This document shows positions 22,801-31,036 of a stretch of DNA of 42,501 nucleotides, piece after piece. The notes below the pieces were generated by a model that saw nothing but the letters and a program-made list of their open reading frames with translations, was not told where the DNA came from and searched no databases. The stretch's first letter is position 1. Each line of letters opens with the position of its first letter. The stretch is from an uncultured Planctomycetia bacterium (lineage in GTDB: Bacteria > Planctomycetota > UBA1135 > GCA-002686595), in the NCBI GenBank assembly GCA_937952135.1, contig CALFYL010000255.1, positions 1-42,501 of the forward strand. Direction: 5' to 3'. The position numbers and the translations under genes are program-made.

Positions 22801-23040
22801 CCCGCCCTATTCATGAACCGCGTAGCGAGAGCGCGGAAGCGCTTGCACCGCAAGGTTCTTCGGCGGGCGCCGCCAAGGGTTCCCGCGTCAGGCGACGAAG
22901 TCGCCGTGGACGAGCATCCCTTTGGATGCTCGTCAGCGGGAGCGACCTCTAGGTCGCTGAGGACGCCGCACGTCGAAGAAGACGCAGCGGGGCAAGATGA
23001 TTCCGCGTTCGTAGTAGCGGGCTCATGAATAGGGCGGGCT
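22799..23040. repeat. Structured inverted-repeat element B between convergent genes
   Basis: 242 bp flanked by perfect 18-bp inverted repeats (AGCCCGCCCTATTCATGA at 22799-22816 and its complement at 23023-23040). The arms continue as an imperfect palindrome (CGCGGAA and CTTGC-CCGC blocks recur on both sides). The centre holds three perfect hairpins: GGCGAC-GAA-GTCGCC (22891-22905), GACGAGCATCC-CTTT-GGATGCTCGTC (22909-22934) and AGCGACCT-CT-AGGTCGCT (22941-22958). It has no coding capacity and no similarity to element A except in layout. It fills the gap between the dehydrogenase stop and the lysC stop. Confidence 0.88.
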
Positions 23041-23048
23041 GAGCGGAG

Positions 23049-24398
23049 TCACTCGAAGAAGCGCGCGTGCAGGGCGCGCAGCGCGTCGTGCGCCGCGTCC
23101 TGGCGCGTCACGACGCTCAGATTGATCTCGTTCGCGCCCATCGAGATCATCTCGACGCCGAACGACGCAAGCGCCGAGAGCGCCGACGCGGGCACGCCGG
23201 GCGTGTCGCGAAGGCGCTCGCCGACCAGCGCGACGATCGCGCGCTCGCGGGCCACCTCGACGCTCGCGAACTGCGAGATCTGCGCGCACAGGGCTTCGAG
23301 CGGTGCGTCCGCCTCCACGGTGAGCGACACGGACACCTCCGCCGTCGCCACGAGGTCGACGCTCACGTCCAGGCCGCGGAACACCTCGAACAGGCGCGCG
23401 AGGAAGCCCGAGTGCGCGAGCATGCGCGACGAGGTCACGGTCAGCACGTGCACAGGCCCGCGCGTCGCGAGCGCCGTCACCGCGCGCTCGCCGCGCGAAC
23501 GCGCGCGGATCGTCGTGAAGCGTCCGTTCGGGCGTTGCGTGTGGCGCACGGTCACGGGAATCGAGGCTTCGACCGCGGGCTGGATCGTCGCGGGGTGCAG
23601 CACCTTCGCGCCGAAGGCCGCGAGCTCCGCCGCCTCGGCGAACGAAAGCTCGGCGATCGGCTCGGCGCAGGGCACGACGCGCGGATCGGCCGTGTACACG
23701 CCCTCGACATCGGTCCAGATCTGCACCTCGGCGACGCCGAGCGCGGCGCCGAAGAGCGACGCGCTCCAGTCGCTCCCGCCGCGGCCGAGCGTCGTCGTCG
23801 CACCGCTCTCGTCGGCGCCGATGTAGCCCTGCGTCACGACTGCGCGCCCCGGCGCCAGCCGCGGCGCGAGCCGTTCGCGAACCAGCGAACGCACGAGCTC
23901 GACGCGCGGGCTCGCGTCGCCGTGCGCGCTGTCGGTGCGCATCGCCTCGCGCGCATCGAACCACTCCGAGCCCTCGGCGCGCGTGCGGAAGTACGCCGCG
24001 AACACGGTCGTGGAGAGCAGCTCGCCGCGCGCCGCGATCGCGTCCATGGAGCGCGGGGAGAGTTCTCCGAGCAGCGCGAGGCCCTGGAAGATGCGGTCGA
24101 GCTCGTCGAAGCGCTTGGCGAGCGAATCCTCGAGCTCGCGCGGCGGCGCGCCCTCGAACAAGGCGCGCGCGGCGTCGCGGTGCCGCGCGGCGATCGCCAT
24201 CGCGTCCTCGCGCGCGGCGTCGAGCCGGCCCTGCACGGCGGCGCGCGCGGCGCGGAACAGAGCGTCGGTGGTCTTGCCCATCGCCGAGAGCACCACCAGC
24301 GGCGAGCGCGCGAGCGAACGCTCGACCAGCTCGGCCACCTGCCGCATGCAGGCCGCATCCGCGACGGACGAGCCGCCGAACTTCATCACGAGCGTCAT
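23049..24398 (-). CDS. lysC: Aspartate kinase (LysC type)
   Basis: 449-residue aspartokinase, first step of lysine, methionine, threonine and diaminopimelate synthesis (aspartate + ATP to aspartyl phosphate). The N-terminus MTLVMKFGGSS (6-11) is the nucleotide-binding motif; LGRGGSDWSASL and WTDVEGVYTADPR are further kinase hallmarks. After about residue 300 come two ACT-type regulatory segments (VHVLTVTSSRMLAHSGFLARLF and IVALVGERLRDTPGVPASALSAL), as in feedback-inhibited monofunctional enzymes. There is no fused homoserine dehydrogenase. ATG 24398 is 4 nt past the asd stop, so the two genes form an operon with asd first. It is convergent with the dehydrogenase gene, with element B between them. 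Confidence 0.96.
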   Translation of the reverse strand: MTLVMKFGGSSVADAACMRQVAELVERSLARSPLVVLSAMGKTTDALFRAARAAVQGRLDAAREDAMAIAARHRDAARALFEGAPPRELEDSLAKRFDELDRIFQGLALLGELSPRSMDAIAARGELLSTTVFAAYFRTRAEGSEWFDAREAMRTDSAHGDASPRVELVRSLVRERLAPRLAPGRAVVTQGYIGADESGATTTLGRGGSDWSASLFGAALGVAEVQIWTDVEGVYTADPRVVPCAEPIAELSFAEAAELAAFGAKVLHPATIQPAVEASIPVTVRHTQRPNGRFTTIRARSRGERAVTALATRGPVHVLTVTSSRMLAHSGFLARLFEVFRGLDVSVDLVATAEVSVSLTVEADAPLEALCAQISQFASVEVARERAIVALVGERLRDTPGVPASALSALASFGVEMISMGANEINLSVVTRQDAAHDALRALHARFFE

Positions 24399-24402
24399 GG
24401 CT

Positions 24403-25458
24403 TCACAGCATCCCGCGCGAGCGCAGCAGCTCCGCGTTGAGCACCGACGCGCCCGCCGCGCCGCGCTCGAGATTGTTGCCCATCACGAACAGCTTGTGGC
24501 CGAGCACGGCGCATTCGCGCACGCGGCCGACGTGCACGCTCATCCCGCCGTCGCGCTCGGCGTCGAGCCGCGGCTGCGGCCGGTCGTCCGCGTCGTGCAC
24601 TACGAGCGGCGTGGGCGGCGCGGTCGGCAGCCGGCGCTCCTGCGGCTCGGCGCGCCATTCGACGAGGGCGCGTCGCACGGCTTCGACGCTCGGCGCGCCG
24701 CGGAGGCGGACCGAGAGCGCTTCGCTGTGGCCGTCGATCACCGCGACGCGGTGGCAGTGCGCGGACACGGCGCACTCGGCGGGCGCGATCGCCCCGCGCT
24801 CGAAGACGCCGAGCAACTTGCGCGTTTCCTCCTCGACCTTCGGCTCCTCGCCGCGGATGAAGGGCACCACGTTGCCGAGCGCGTCGAGACTCGCAACGCC
24901 CGGATAGCCGGCGCCCGACACCGCTTGCATGCTGGCCATGAGCACCGCTTCGACGCCGAAGCGCCGGTGCAGCGGCGCGAGCACGCTCACGAGCACCGCC
25001 GTGGTGCAGTTGGGGTTGCACACGATCGCCCCGCTCCAGCCGCGGCGCTCGCGCTGCACGTCGAGCAGCGCGAGGTGCTCGGGGTTGACCTCGGGGACGA
25101 GCAGCGGAACGTCCTCCGCCATGCGAAACGCGCTCGCGTTGGAGAACACCCACGCACCCGCGCGCGCGAACAGCGGCTCGACTTCCGCGGCGGCCGCCGT
25201 GTCGAGCGCCGAGAACACGACCGGCGCGGTCACCTGCGCGGGAGAGCACTCGACGATTCCGCGCGCGCCGAGCCCCGCATAGGCCTCCACCCCGCTCACG
25301 CGCCACGCACACGCGTCACGGAAGGTCTTTCCCACGCTGCGCTCGCTCGCGGCGAGCTGCGCGATCTCGAACCAAGGGTGGGCGGCGAGGCGCGCGACGA
25401 AGCGCTGGCCGACGACGCCGGTGGCGCCGAGCACGGCGACGGGGATGCGTTGGTTCAC
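24403..25458 (-). CDS. asd: Aspartate-semialdehyde dehydrogenase (archaeal/fungal type)
   Basis: 351-residue NADPH-dependent enzyme converting aspartyl phosphate to aspartate semialdehyde, acting directly after LysC. The nucleotide motif GATGVVG begins at residue 11, the catalytic cysteine is C151 in CNPNCTT, and the histidine base lies in IDGHSE (about H244), after HCHRV. LVPEVNPEHL and NASAFRM are typical of the type found in archaea, fungi and some bacteria rather than the E. coli type. GTG 25458 (VNQRIPVAVLGATG) is preferred to ATG 25497, which adds 13 residues before the first strand. It overlaps nothing and leads the asd-lysC operon. It is divergent from the pilin-like operon, about 200 nt away. 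Confidence 0.93.
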   Translation of the reverse strand: MNQRIPVAVLGATGVVGQRFVARLAAHPWFEIAQLAASERSVGKTFRDACAWRVSGVEAYAGLGARGIVECSPAQVTAPVVFSALDTAAAAEVEPLFARAGAWVFSNASAFRMAEDVPLLVPEVNPEHLALLDVQRERRGWSGAIVCNPNCTTAVLVSVLAPLHRRFGVEAVLMASMQAVSGAGYPGVASLDALGNVVPFIRGEEPKVEEETRKLLGVFERGAIAPAECAVSAHCHRVAVIDGHSEALSVRLRGAPSVEAVRRALVEWRAEPQERRLPTAPPTPLVVHDADDRPQPRLDAERDGGMSVHVGRVRECAVLGHKLFVMGNNLERGAAGASVLNAELLRSRGML

Positions 25459-25664
25459 GTTGAACTCTGCGGGGACAAAGGTCGCAGAGCATGGCATCCC
25501 CGCTGCGCAGGCTCAATCTTCGCGGAACCGTTGCAGCCCTGAGCCAAGAAATTGCGCGAGGGACTCAAGAGCCGCGACCCCGGCGCTCGAACTGGAACGT
25601 CGTTCGAACTCCGCGCCCGATCCGGGCGGGACGTCCGAACGCACGGCGAAGAGGGCCGTTTTCG

Positions 25665-26237
25665 ATGGGGAACATTTTTCGAAGCAACCGTCGCGCCCGA
25701 GCGCGGCGCGGGATGAGCCTCCTGGAGGTGCTCGTCTCCATTTCCGTGCTCGTGATCGGCCTCGCAGGCTTCCTGCAGACGATCGTGACGACGTCCTCGA
25801 TGGAATCGACGACCAGCGAGCACGCCGCCGCGGCCGCCGCCGCGCGCGCCACGCTCGAGAACATGCGCTCGACGACCTTCAGCGAGGTCTTCGCGCGCTA
25901 CAACGCCTTCGCCGACGACGACCTGCCGACCGGCGCTTCGCCGGGCGCGTTCTTCGCCATCGACGGTCTGCGCGAGATGCCGGGCGCGCCGGCGGGGCAG
26001 GTCGGCGAGATCGTGATGCCCGTCCATCCGAACACGCCGGGCGTGCTGCGCGAGGACCTCGTCGCCGAGACCCTCGACTTGCCCGCGGACCTCGACCTCA
26101 ACGCCGACGGCGATCTGATCGACGTCGACAACACGCTCGACTACCGGCTGCTGCCGGTGGTGGTGCGCGTGCGCTGGGAGTCGCGGCGCGGACCGCAGGT
26201 CTTCGAGCTCCGCACCATCCTGGGAGAGCTGCAGTGA
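25665..26237 (+). CDS. PilV/GspI-like minor pilin with prepilin signal
   Basis: 190-residue type IV pilin-like protein. The prepilin peptidase motif RRG-MSLLEV is at 15-22 (cleavage after G16, Glu at mature position 5), followed by the hydrophobic helix VSISVLVIGLAGFLQTIV. The long basic leader is typical of PilV or pseudopilin GspI. Near the C-terminus DLNADGDLIDVD (144-155) resembles a calcium-binding loop. ATG 25665 has GAGGG a few bases upstream and starts the leader; an earlier in-frame ATG at 25491 lies in the intergenic region. It overlaps the next gene by GTGA and leads a pilin-like operon. No assembly ATPase or PilC lies in the window, so pilus versus type II secretion cannot be decided. 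Confidence 0.85.
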   Translation: MGNIFRSNRRARARRGMSLLEVLVSISVLVIGLAGFLQTIVTTSSMESTTSEHAAAAAAARATLENMRSTTFSEVFARYNAFADDDLPTGASPGAFFAIDGLREMPGAPAGQVGEIVMPVHPNTPGVLREDLVAETLDLPADLDLNADGDLIDVDNTLDYRLLPVVVRVRWESRRGPQVFELRTILGELQ

Positions 26238-26884
26238 TCGCACGCTCGCGCTCCGCTCGCCGCAGCGGCTTCACACTGATCGAGATGGCGCTCGCGATGG
26301 CCGTCTTCTCCCTCGTCATCGGCTCGGCGATGACGCTTCTGCTCGACGGCAAGAACGCGACGCAGGCGACGCAGCAGCGAGCCAACGCGGCGCGCAAGGC
26401 GCAGTCCGCGCTCGACCGCGCCATCGACGAGTTCCGCGAAGCCTCGAGCACGGTCAACCCCGACCCGAGCGGTCCGCAGGGCAGTCCGAGCCTGCAGTTC
26501 CAGCAGCCCGTGGGAGTCAACGGCAGCGCCGTCGTCTGGAGCGGAATGCTGCAACTGGTGTGGGAGTCCGATCCCGCGGACGCGCTGGGTGGCGGCGACC
26601 AGGACGGCGACGGCCTCGTGGACGAAGGCCGCCTCGTGCTCGTGCGCAACGTCGGCGCGTTGAACGAACGGCGCATCGTGCTCGCCAGCAACGTGCCGCT
26701 GCTCGACCCCGACGAGAACGCGAACAACGCCGACGACAACGGCAACGGCGTCGTCGACGAAGGCGGCTTCAACATTCAGCGAGTGGGCGACGTGTTCACG
26801 TTGCGACTCGTCGTGAGCGAACCGGGGCCCGGCGGCCAACGGCAGATCGGACGCGCCGAAGCGTCCATCCGGCTGCGGAACTGA
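26234..26884 (+). CDS. PilW/GspJ-like minor pilin with calcium-loop motifs
   Basis: 216-residue protein with a short leader and prepilin motif RSG-FTLIEM (cleavage after G12, Glu5 present), then the N-terminal helix ALAMAVFSLVIGSAMTLLL. The C-terminal half has two acidic loops, DQDGDGLVDEG (about 122-132) and DDNGNGVVDEG (about 167-177), of EF-hand-like or thrombospondin-type calcium-site pattern. The GTG start at 26234 overlaps the TGA of the previous gene (GTGA). The next gene follows after 24 nt and has its own ribosome site. It resembles minor pilins of the PilW type or GspJ; the family assignment rests on size, position and the N-terminus. Calcium binding is inferred only. Confidence 0.82.
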   Translation: MIARSRSARRSGFTLIEMALAMAVFSLVIGSAMTLLLDGKNATQATQQRANAARKAQSALDRAIDEFREASSTVNPDPSGPQGSPSLQFQQPVGVNGSAVVWSGMLQLVWESDPADALGGGDQDGDGLVDEGRLVLVRNVGALNERRIVLASNVPLLDPDENANNADDNGNGVVDEGGFNIQRVGDVFTLRLVVSEPGPGGQRQIGRAEASIRLRN

Positions 26885-26908
26885 AGAAGGAACGGGAGAA
26901 GACTAGCT

Positions 26909-28156
26909 ATGCGCAAACAACTTCGTGGTCGGCAGTCGCAACGCGGCGGCGCCCTGGTGGTGACGGCGGTGAGCCTGACGTCGCTCTCCGTGCTCTCGCT
27001 CTCGCTGCTGTCGGTGATGCTCTCGAGCTCCAATCAACAACGCGTGCAGCGCGAGAAGCTGCGCGCGGAGTACGTGTGCGAGGCGGCCCTCCAGCAGGCG
27101 GTGCTCGACCTCAACATCGGCGGCGCCGGCGCGCTCGGCTCGCAACAGGCGCCGCAGACCTGGGGCGACTCGCAGTTCTGGGTCGACGCCGAGGCGCCCG
27201 GCGCGCAGCTCCGCCGGCTCACCGCGACGGCCGTCGACGACCGCATCGGCGCGCGCATCGAGCTCACGCTCGAGCGCCAGATCGACGCGCTCTGGCGCTA
27301 CGGCGCCTTCGGCGACGTTTCGCTGCACCTGGACAGCAACGCGCGCGTCGACAGCTACGACTCGTCGCTCGGAACGACCTGGCACGACCAGGCCATCAAC
27401 GGCTCGGGCTCGGACCAGCACGCGCTGCTGAGCGGCGACATCGGCTCGAACGGCTCCGTGCTGATGGAGCAGAACTCGAAGGTCTGGGGCGACGCGGTGT
27501 GCGGCTCGAGCGACACCACCACGATCCTCGGCAACGCCGTGTGCACCGGTTCGACCGCGCCGTCGTCGACGCCCATGGCGCTGCCGCCGCTGGTGTTCCC
27601 GTTCGCACCGAACGCCACGAACGTGGTCGTGAACACGACGCTGGACATCCCGGCGGGCAACCACGCGTACGGGGACTTCGCCGCGAAGTCGAATTCGACC
27701 GTCAACGTGACCGGTCCCGCGACGCTCGTGTTCCGCAACTTCCAGATGCGTTCGGGCTCGCAGTTCCTGATCGACACGACCGCCGGTCCGGTGAAGATCT
27801 ACGTCGAGAACGACTTCACGCTGGGCAGCAACACCATGCTGCGCCCGCTGAACTACAAGCCCCTCGACGTCGAGCTCAATCTGCTCAGCGACAACATCAT
27901 CAACCCCGAGGTGGTGGTCGAGCTGGACGTCGTGGACTTCAACTCGAACGCGAAGATGTACGGCACGATCTACGCGCCCAACGCCGCCATCGAAGTCGAC
28001 AGCAACTTCGAGCTGTTCGGCGCGTTGATCGCCAAGAGCGTCGACCTCGACAGCAACTGCCGCATCCACTACGACGAATCGCTCGCCCTCTCCAAGGGTG
28101 GAACCGCGGGCGACTACCAGGTCGTGTGCTGGCGCTCGCTGCCGTACACGCACTGA
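26909..28156 (+). CDS. PilX/GspK-like protein with long beta-rich C-terminal domain
   Basis: 415 residues. The N-terminus RQSQRGGALVVTAVSLTSLSVLSLSLLSVML has the pattern of PilX/GspK-type proteins: basic leader, then a hydrophobic helix without the usual Glu5. A coiled region follows, then a long Ser/Asn/Gly/Asp-rich part (SNARVDSYDSS, IGSNGSVLMEQNSKVWGD, FDIPAG-like segments, SNAKMYGTIYAPNAAIEVDSN). Its rhythm of short beta strands recalls the DUF7305/bactofilin-like domain found after PilX N-terminal regions. ATG 26909 has GGGAGAAG upstream. Four cysteines are present. It probably belongs to the pilin-like operon; the helix suggests assembly with the pilus, but the exact role is unclear. 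Confidence 0.75.
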   Translation: MRKQLRGRQSQRGGALVVTAVSLTSLSVLSLSLLSVMLSSSNQQRVQREKLRAEYVCEAALQQAVLDLNIGGAGALGSQQAPQTWGDSQFWVDAEAPGAQLRRLTATAVDDRIGARIELTLERQIDALWRYGAFGDVSLHLDSNARVDSYDSSLGTTWHDQAINGSGSDQHALLSGDIGSNGSVLMEQNSKVWGDAVCGSSDTTTILGNAVCTGSTAPSSTPMALPPLVFPFAPNATNVVVNTTLDIPAGNHAYGDFAAKSNSTVNVTGPATLVFRNFQMRSGSQFLIDTTAGPVKIYVENDFTLGSNTMLRPLNYKPLDVELNLLSDNIINPEVVVELDVVDFNSNAKMYGTIYAPNAAIEVDSNFELFGALIAKSVDLDSNCRIHYDESLALSKGGTAGDYQVVCWRSLPYTH

Positions 28157-28190
28157 CCCTGCCCCCACTCCCCACCCGAGGACGACTGCC

Positions 28191-29519
28191 GTGCTGAGCG
28201 TGTTTCTCTCGATCCTGACGACCCCGGCCTGGGGTGGCGGCGCCGCCGCGGACGACGAGCATGCGCTGTGGCGAGCGGTGGCGTCGGCCTCGCCGGCGGA
28301 GGCGGTGAGCCTGGTCCTGCGCGAGTCGCGCCGGCCGGACGCCCCCAAGGCGCCGGAGCTCGTCGCCCGACTCGTCGAACTCGGCGAGCCGGGCGTCGAC
28401 GCGGCGATGGGGATCCTGCTGGAGCGCTCGGTGCCGCTGGTCGCGCCCGAGGACAAGCCGCAGACCTTGAGCGATCCGCAGCGCGAGTTGCTGCTCGGCG
28501 CGCTCGAGTCGTGGCCGGCGCAGCGAGCGCTCGAGCGCATCGAGCACGAACTCGAGCTCGGCGTGACCCTCGATCGCACGTGGGCGGCGATCCACGTGTG
28601 GAGCGTGCTCGGAACTCCGGAGCACTGGGAGCGCGGCGCGGCGCTCGCGACCGAGCACCTGAGCTCCAAGCGCCGCACGGAGTTGCTCGAGAACGCGCTC
28701 GAGCTCGCCGCGCAGCGCCTCGTTCGCCGCCGCCCCGAGAGCTTTCGAGTCTTTGCCGACGCCTACGCGCGGATCGATCCGCGCCTGCGTCTGCACTTGA
28801 TCCTCGGCGCCGGCGCCGGCGGCGACGCGCGCGCGAGCGAGCTGTTCGCGCACGTGCTCGCGACCGACCCGGCGCATGCACCCGCGGCCATCGCGCAGGC
28901 TCAGCGCATGGGCCGTTCGTGCGACGCGCGCACGCACGAGGCGCTGTGCGACGCACTGCGCGCCCAACTGACGAGCGACTCGACCACCGTGCGCAACGGC
29001 GCGGCCCGCGCGCTCGGCGCCCAGCGCGACTGGCGCAGCATCGAAGCGCTGATCGCGCTGCTCGACGACCCCGACGGCAGTGTGCGCGCGAGCGCCGAGT
29101 GGTCGCTCAAGAAGGCCACCGGGCTGCAGTGGCGCGAAGCCGCCGCGTGGCGCGCGTGGCACTCCTCCGAGGTGCGCTGGCGGGAAGAGCGCATGGACCT
29201 GGTCATCGACCGGCTCTCGACGTCGTCGCCGAAGCAGATCGTGTCCGCGCTGCAGGAAGCCGCCTTCCACCCGTTGTTCTCGAGCGAGAGCGCGCCGTGG
29301 GCCGTGGACGCGCTCCAGTCCAGCAGCGCGCAGGTCCGCAGCACCGCCGCCGAAGCGCTGGGCCGGCTCGACAGTCCGCTCGCCTACCCGGCGCTCATCG
29401 CCGCCCTCCAGGACGGCGCCCCCGAAGTCGTCTCGGCGGCCCACGCGTCGCTCACTCGGATGTCGGGGCTGACCTTGCCCGCCGAGGCCGACGACTGGCG
29501 CGCGGCGCTGCTGCCGTAG
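28191..29519 (+). CDS. Exported HEAT-repeat protein
   Basis: 442 residues with an N-terminal hydrophobic signal (VLSVFLSILTTPAWGGGAAA), then mostly helices. Two clear HEAT/PBS-type repeats are visible (STTVRNGAARALGAQRDWRSIEALIALLDDPDGSVRASAEWSL and AQVRSTAAEALGRLDSPLAYPALIAALQDGAPEVVSAAHASL), with weaker ones between; such arrays usually bind other proteins. GTG 28191 has GAGGA 8 nt upstream and starts the signal; the frame is open earlier but lies within the previous gene. It follows the PilX-like gene by 34 nt, suggesting co-transcription, and may be a scaffold for that assembly. No catalytic motif is seen. Confidence 0.8.
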   Translation: MLSVFLSILTTPAWGGGAAADDEHALWRAVASASPAEAVSLVLRESRRPDAPKAPELVARLVELGEPGVDAAMGILLERSVPLVAPEDKPQTLSDPQRELLLGALESWPAQRALERIEHELELGVTLDRTWAAIHVWSVLGTPEHWERGAALATEHLSSKRRTELLENALELAAQRLVRRRPESFRVFADAYARIDPRLRLHLILGAGAGGDARASELFAHVLATDPAHAPAAIAQAQRMGRSCDARTHEALCDALRAQLTSDSTTVRNGAARALGAQRDWRSIEALIALLDDPDGSVRASAEWSLKKATGLQWREAAAWRAWHSSEVRWREERMDLVIDRLSTSSPKQIVSALQEAAFHPLFSSESAPWAVDALQSSSAQVRSTAAEALGRLDSPLAYPALIAALQDGAPEVVSAAHASLTRMSGLTLPAEADDWRAALLP

Positions 29520-29586
29520 CCCTCTCGGTCGCCGGCGCCGGTGCGGTTCCGCGCGAGGACGTTCCGGCATCGCGCTCGCGGGGGGA

Positions 29587-29615
29587 CTGACGATTCGCGA
29601 GACGCGCGGTATGCT
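29587..29615 (+). promoter_or_regulatory. Candidate sigma70-type promoter for the S1-domain gene
   Basis: CTGACG (29587-29592), a 17-nt spacer and TATGCT (29610-29615), 21 nt before the ATG at 29637. It is the best canonical match in the window and sits between the HEAT-repeat stop (29519) and the S1-domain gene, which would then be a separate unit. Confidence 0.5.
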
Positions 29616-29636
29616 GCGGAGCTTGGCCCCAAGAAC

Positions 29637-30875
29637 ATGACCAAGCCGAACGACCACCGCCGCGATTCCCTGTCCCTCGAAGTCGAAGCCGCTCTGGAGG
29701 GAATCAACCTCCAGGACCTGGACGAGAGCGGGCGCGCACCCGCCGCTCGCGGGTCGAAGGGCGGCGCGGGCCCGCGCGCCGGCGAGAGACTCGTCAAAGG
29801 CACGGTGGTCGGAGTGAGCGGCGACGACGTGATCGTCGAGCTCGGGCCGCTCGCCCAAGGCGTGATCAAGCGCCTCGAGTTCGACGAGACGCCCGCGGTC
29901 GGCGCGGTGTTCGAGTTCTCGCTGCACGGCATGGAAGACGGCCTGCACGTGCTCTCGCGCAAGGAAGCGAAGACCCTCGCCGCGTGGAACGACCTCGCCG
30001 TCGGCGCGCGCGTCGAAGCGCGGGTCACGGGCCAGAACACCGGCGGCCTCGAGCTGCGCATCGGGCCCATCGCGGCCTTCATGCCGGCCTCGCAAGTCGG
30101 GCTGGGCCGCGAGGACAACCTCGCGCAGTACCTGAACCGCAACCTCGAGTGCGAAGTGCTCGAGATCGACCCGAGCAAGAAGCGCGTGCTCGTCTCGCGC
30201 CGCGCGGTGCTCGAAACCGAGCGCGAGGCCGCGCGCAAGGACGCTGTCGGCACGCTGTCGCCCGGCCAGATCGTGCAGGGCAAGGTCACGCGCGTCGAGC
30301 CCTTCGGGGCGTTCGTCGACATCGGCGGCGGCGTCGAAGGCCTCCTGCACGTCTCGAACATCTCGCGCAAGCGCGTGGAGAACGCCACCGAAGCCGTGAA
30401 GAAGAGCGACGTGGTGCGCGTGATGATCCTCGAGATCAAAGAGGGTGGGAAGCGCATCGGGCTCGGCATGAAGCAGCTCGAAGCCGATCCCTGGGACGAC
30501 GTCGGCTCGCGCGTCGCGGCGGGCCAGACGGTCAGCGGCAAGATCGTTCGCCTGACCGAGTTCGGCGCGTTCGTCGAGCTGCTGCCGGGCGTCGAAGGCC
30601 TGCTGCACGTTTCGCAGATGGCGAAGGAGCGCGTGCGCCGGCCGCAGGACGCCGTGAAGCTCGGTCAGACGATCACCGTGCGCGTGCAGAACGTCGACAG
30701 CAAGCAGCGCCGCGTGTCGCTGACGCGCTTCGACGAACGCGGCGCCCTGATCGGCTCCGAGGATTCGGTCGAGAGCGGCTTGATCGACGAGATGCTCGAG
30801 CGGAACGCGGGCTCGAAGGCGAGCACGAACCTCGGCTCGCTGTTCAAGAAGGCGCTCGGCGAGAAGAAGAGCTGA
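29637..30875 (+). CDS. Four-S1-domain RNA-binding protein (RpsA-like)
   Basis: 412-residue cytoplasmic protein with four S1/OB-fold RNA-binding repeats at about 51-107, 122-188, 211-277 and 296-364. Repeats 3 and 4 are the clearest: GKVTRVEPFGAFVDIGGGVEGLLHVS and GKIVRLTEFGAFVELLPGVEGLLHVS. The first two are diverged, as in ribosomal protein S1. The N-terminal 40 residues and C-terminal tail (ALGEKKS) are charged and probably disordered. A normal S1 has five or six repeats, so this may be a shorter S1 homologue or an S1-like translation or RNA-decay factor. ATG 29637 lies just downstream of a good promoter. A strong terminator follows at 30927-30964. Confidence 0.9.
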   Translation: MTKPNDHRRDSLSLEVEAALEGINLQDLDESGRAPAARGSKGGAGPRAGERLVKGTVVGVSGDDVIVELGPLAQGVIKRLEFDETPAVGAVFEFSLHGMEDGLHVLSRKEAKTLAAWNDLAVGARVEARVTGQNTGGLELRIGPIAAFMPASQVGLGREDNLAQYLNRNLECEVLEIDPSKKRVLVSRRAVLETEREAARKDAVGTLSPGQIVQGKVTRVEPFGAFVDIGGGVEGLLHVSNISRKRVENATEAVKKSDVVRVMILEIKEGGKRIGLGMKQLEADPWDDVGSRVAAGQTVSGKIVRLTEFGAFVELLPGVEGLLHVSQMAKERVRRPQDAVKLGQTITVRVQNVDSKQRRVSLTRFDERGALIGSEDSVESGLIDEMLERNAGSKASTNLGSLFKKALGEKKS

Positions 30876-30926
30876 GCGCGGTTCGGGGCGCCTCGAGGCG
30901 CACAACCGTCACGAAAAACTGTCACG

Positions 30927-30964
30927 AAAAGGGCCGGCCGGGAGCGATCCCGGCCGGCCCTTTT
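30927..30964 (+). terminator. Strong intrinsic terminator
   Basis: GGGCCGGCCGGGA (30931-30943), loop GCGA, TCCCGGCCGGCCC (30948-30960): a perfect 13-bp stem flanked by AAAA before and TTTT after. The next gene (31037) is convergent, and the flanking A and T tracts let it act in both directions. A direct repeat GTCACGAAAA lies just upstream (30908 and 30921). Confidence 0.92.
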
Positions 30965-31036
30965 CATGTCGCGGTTCGATGGTGGCGAGCGCGGGCGGCG
31001 CGGCCCCGGGCGCCGCGGCCTATCGCTCGCACCCGC

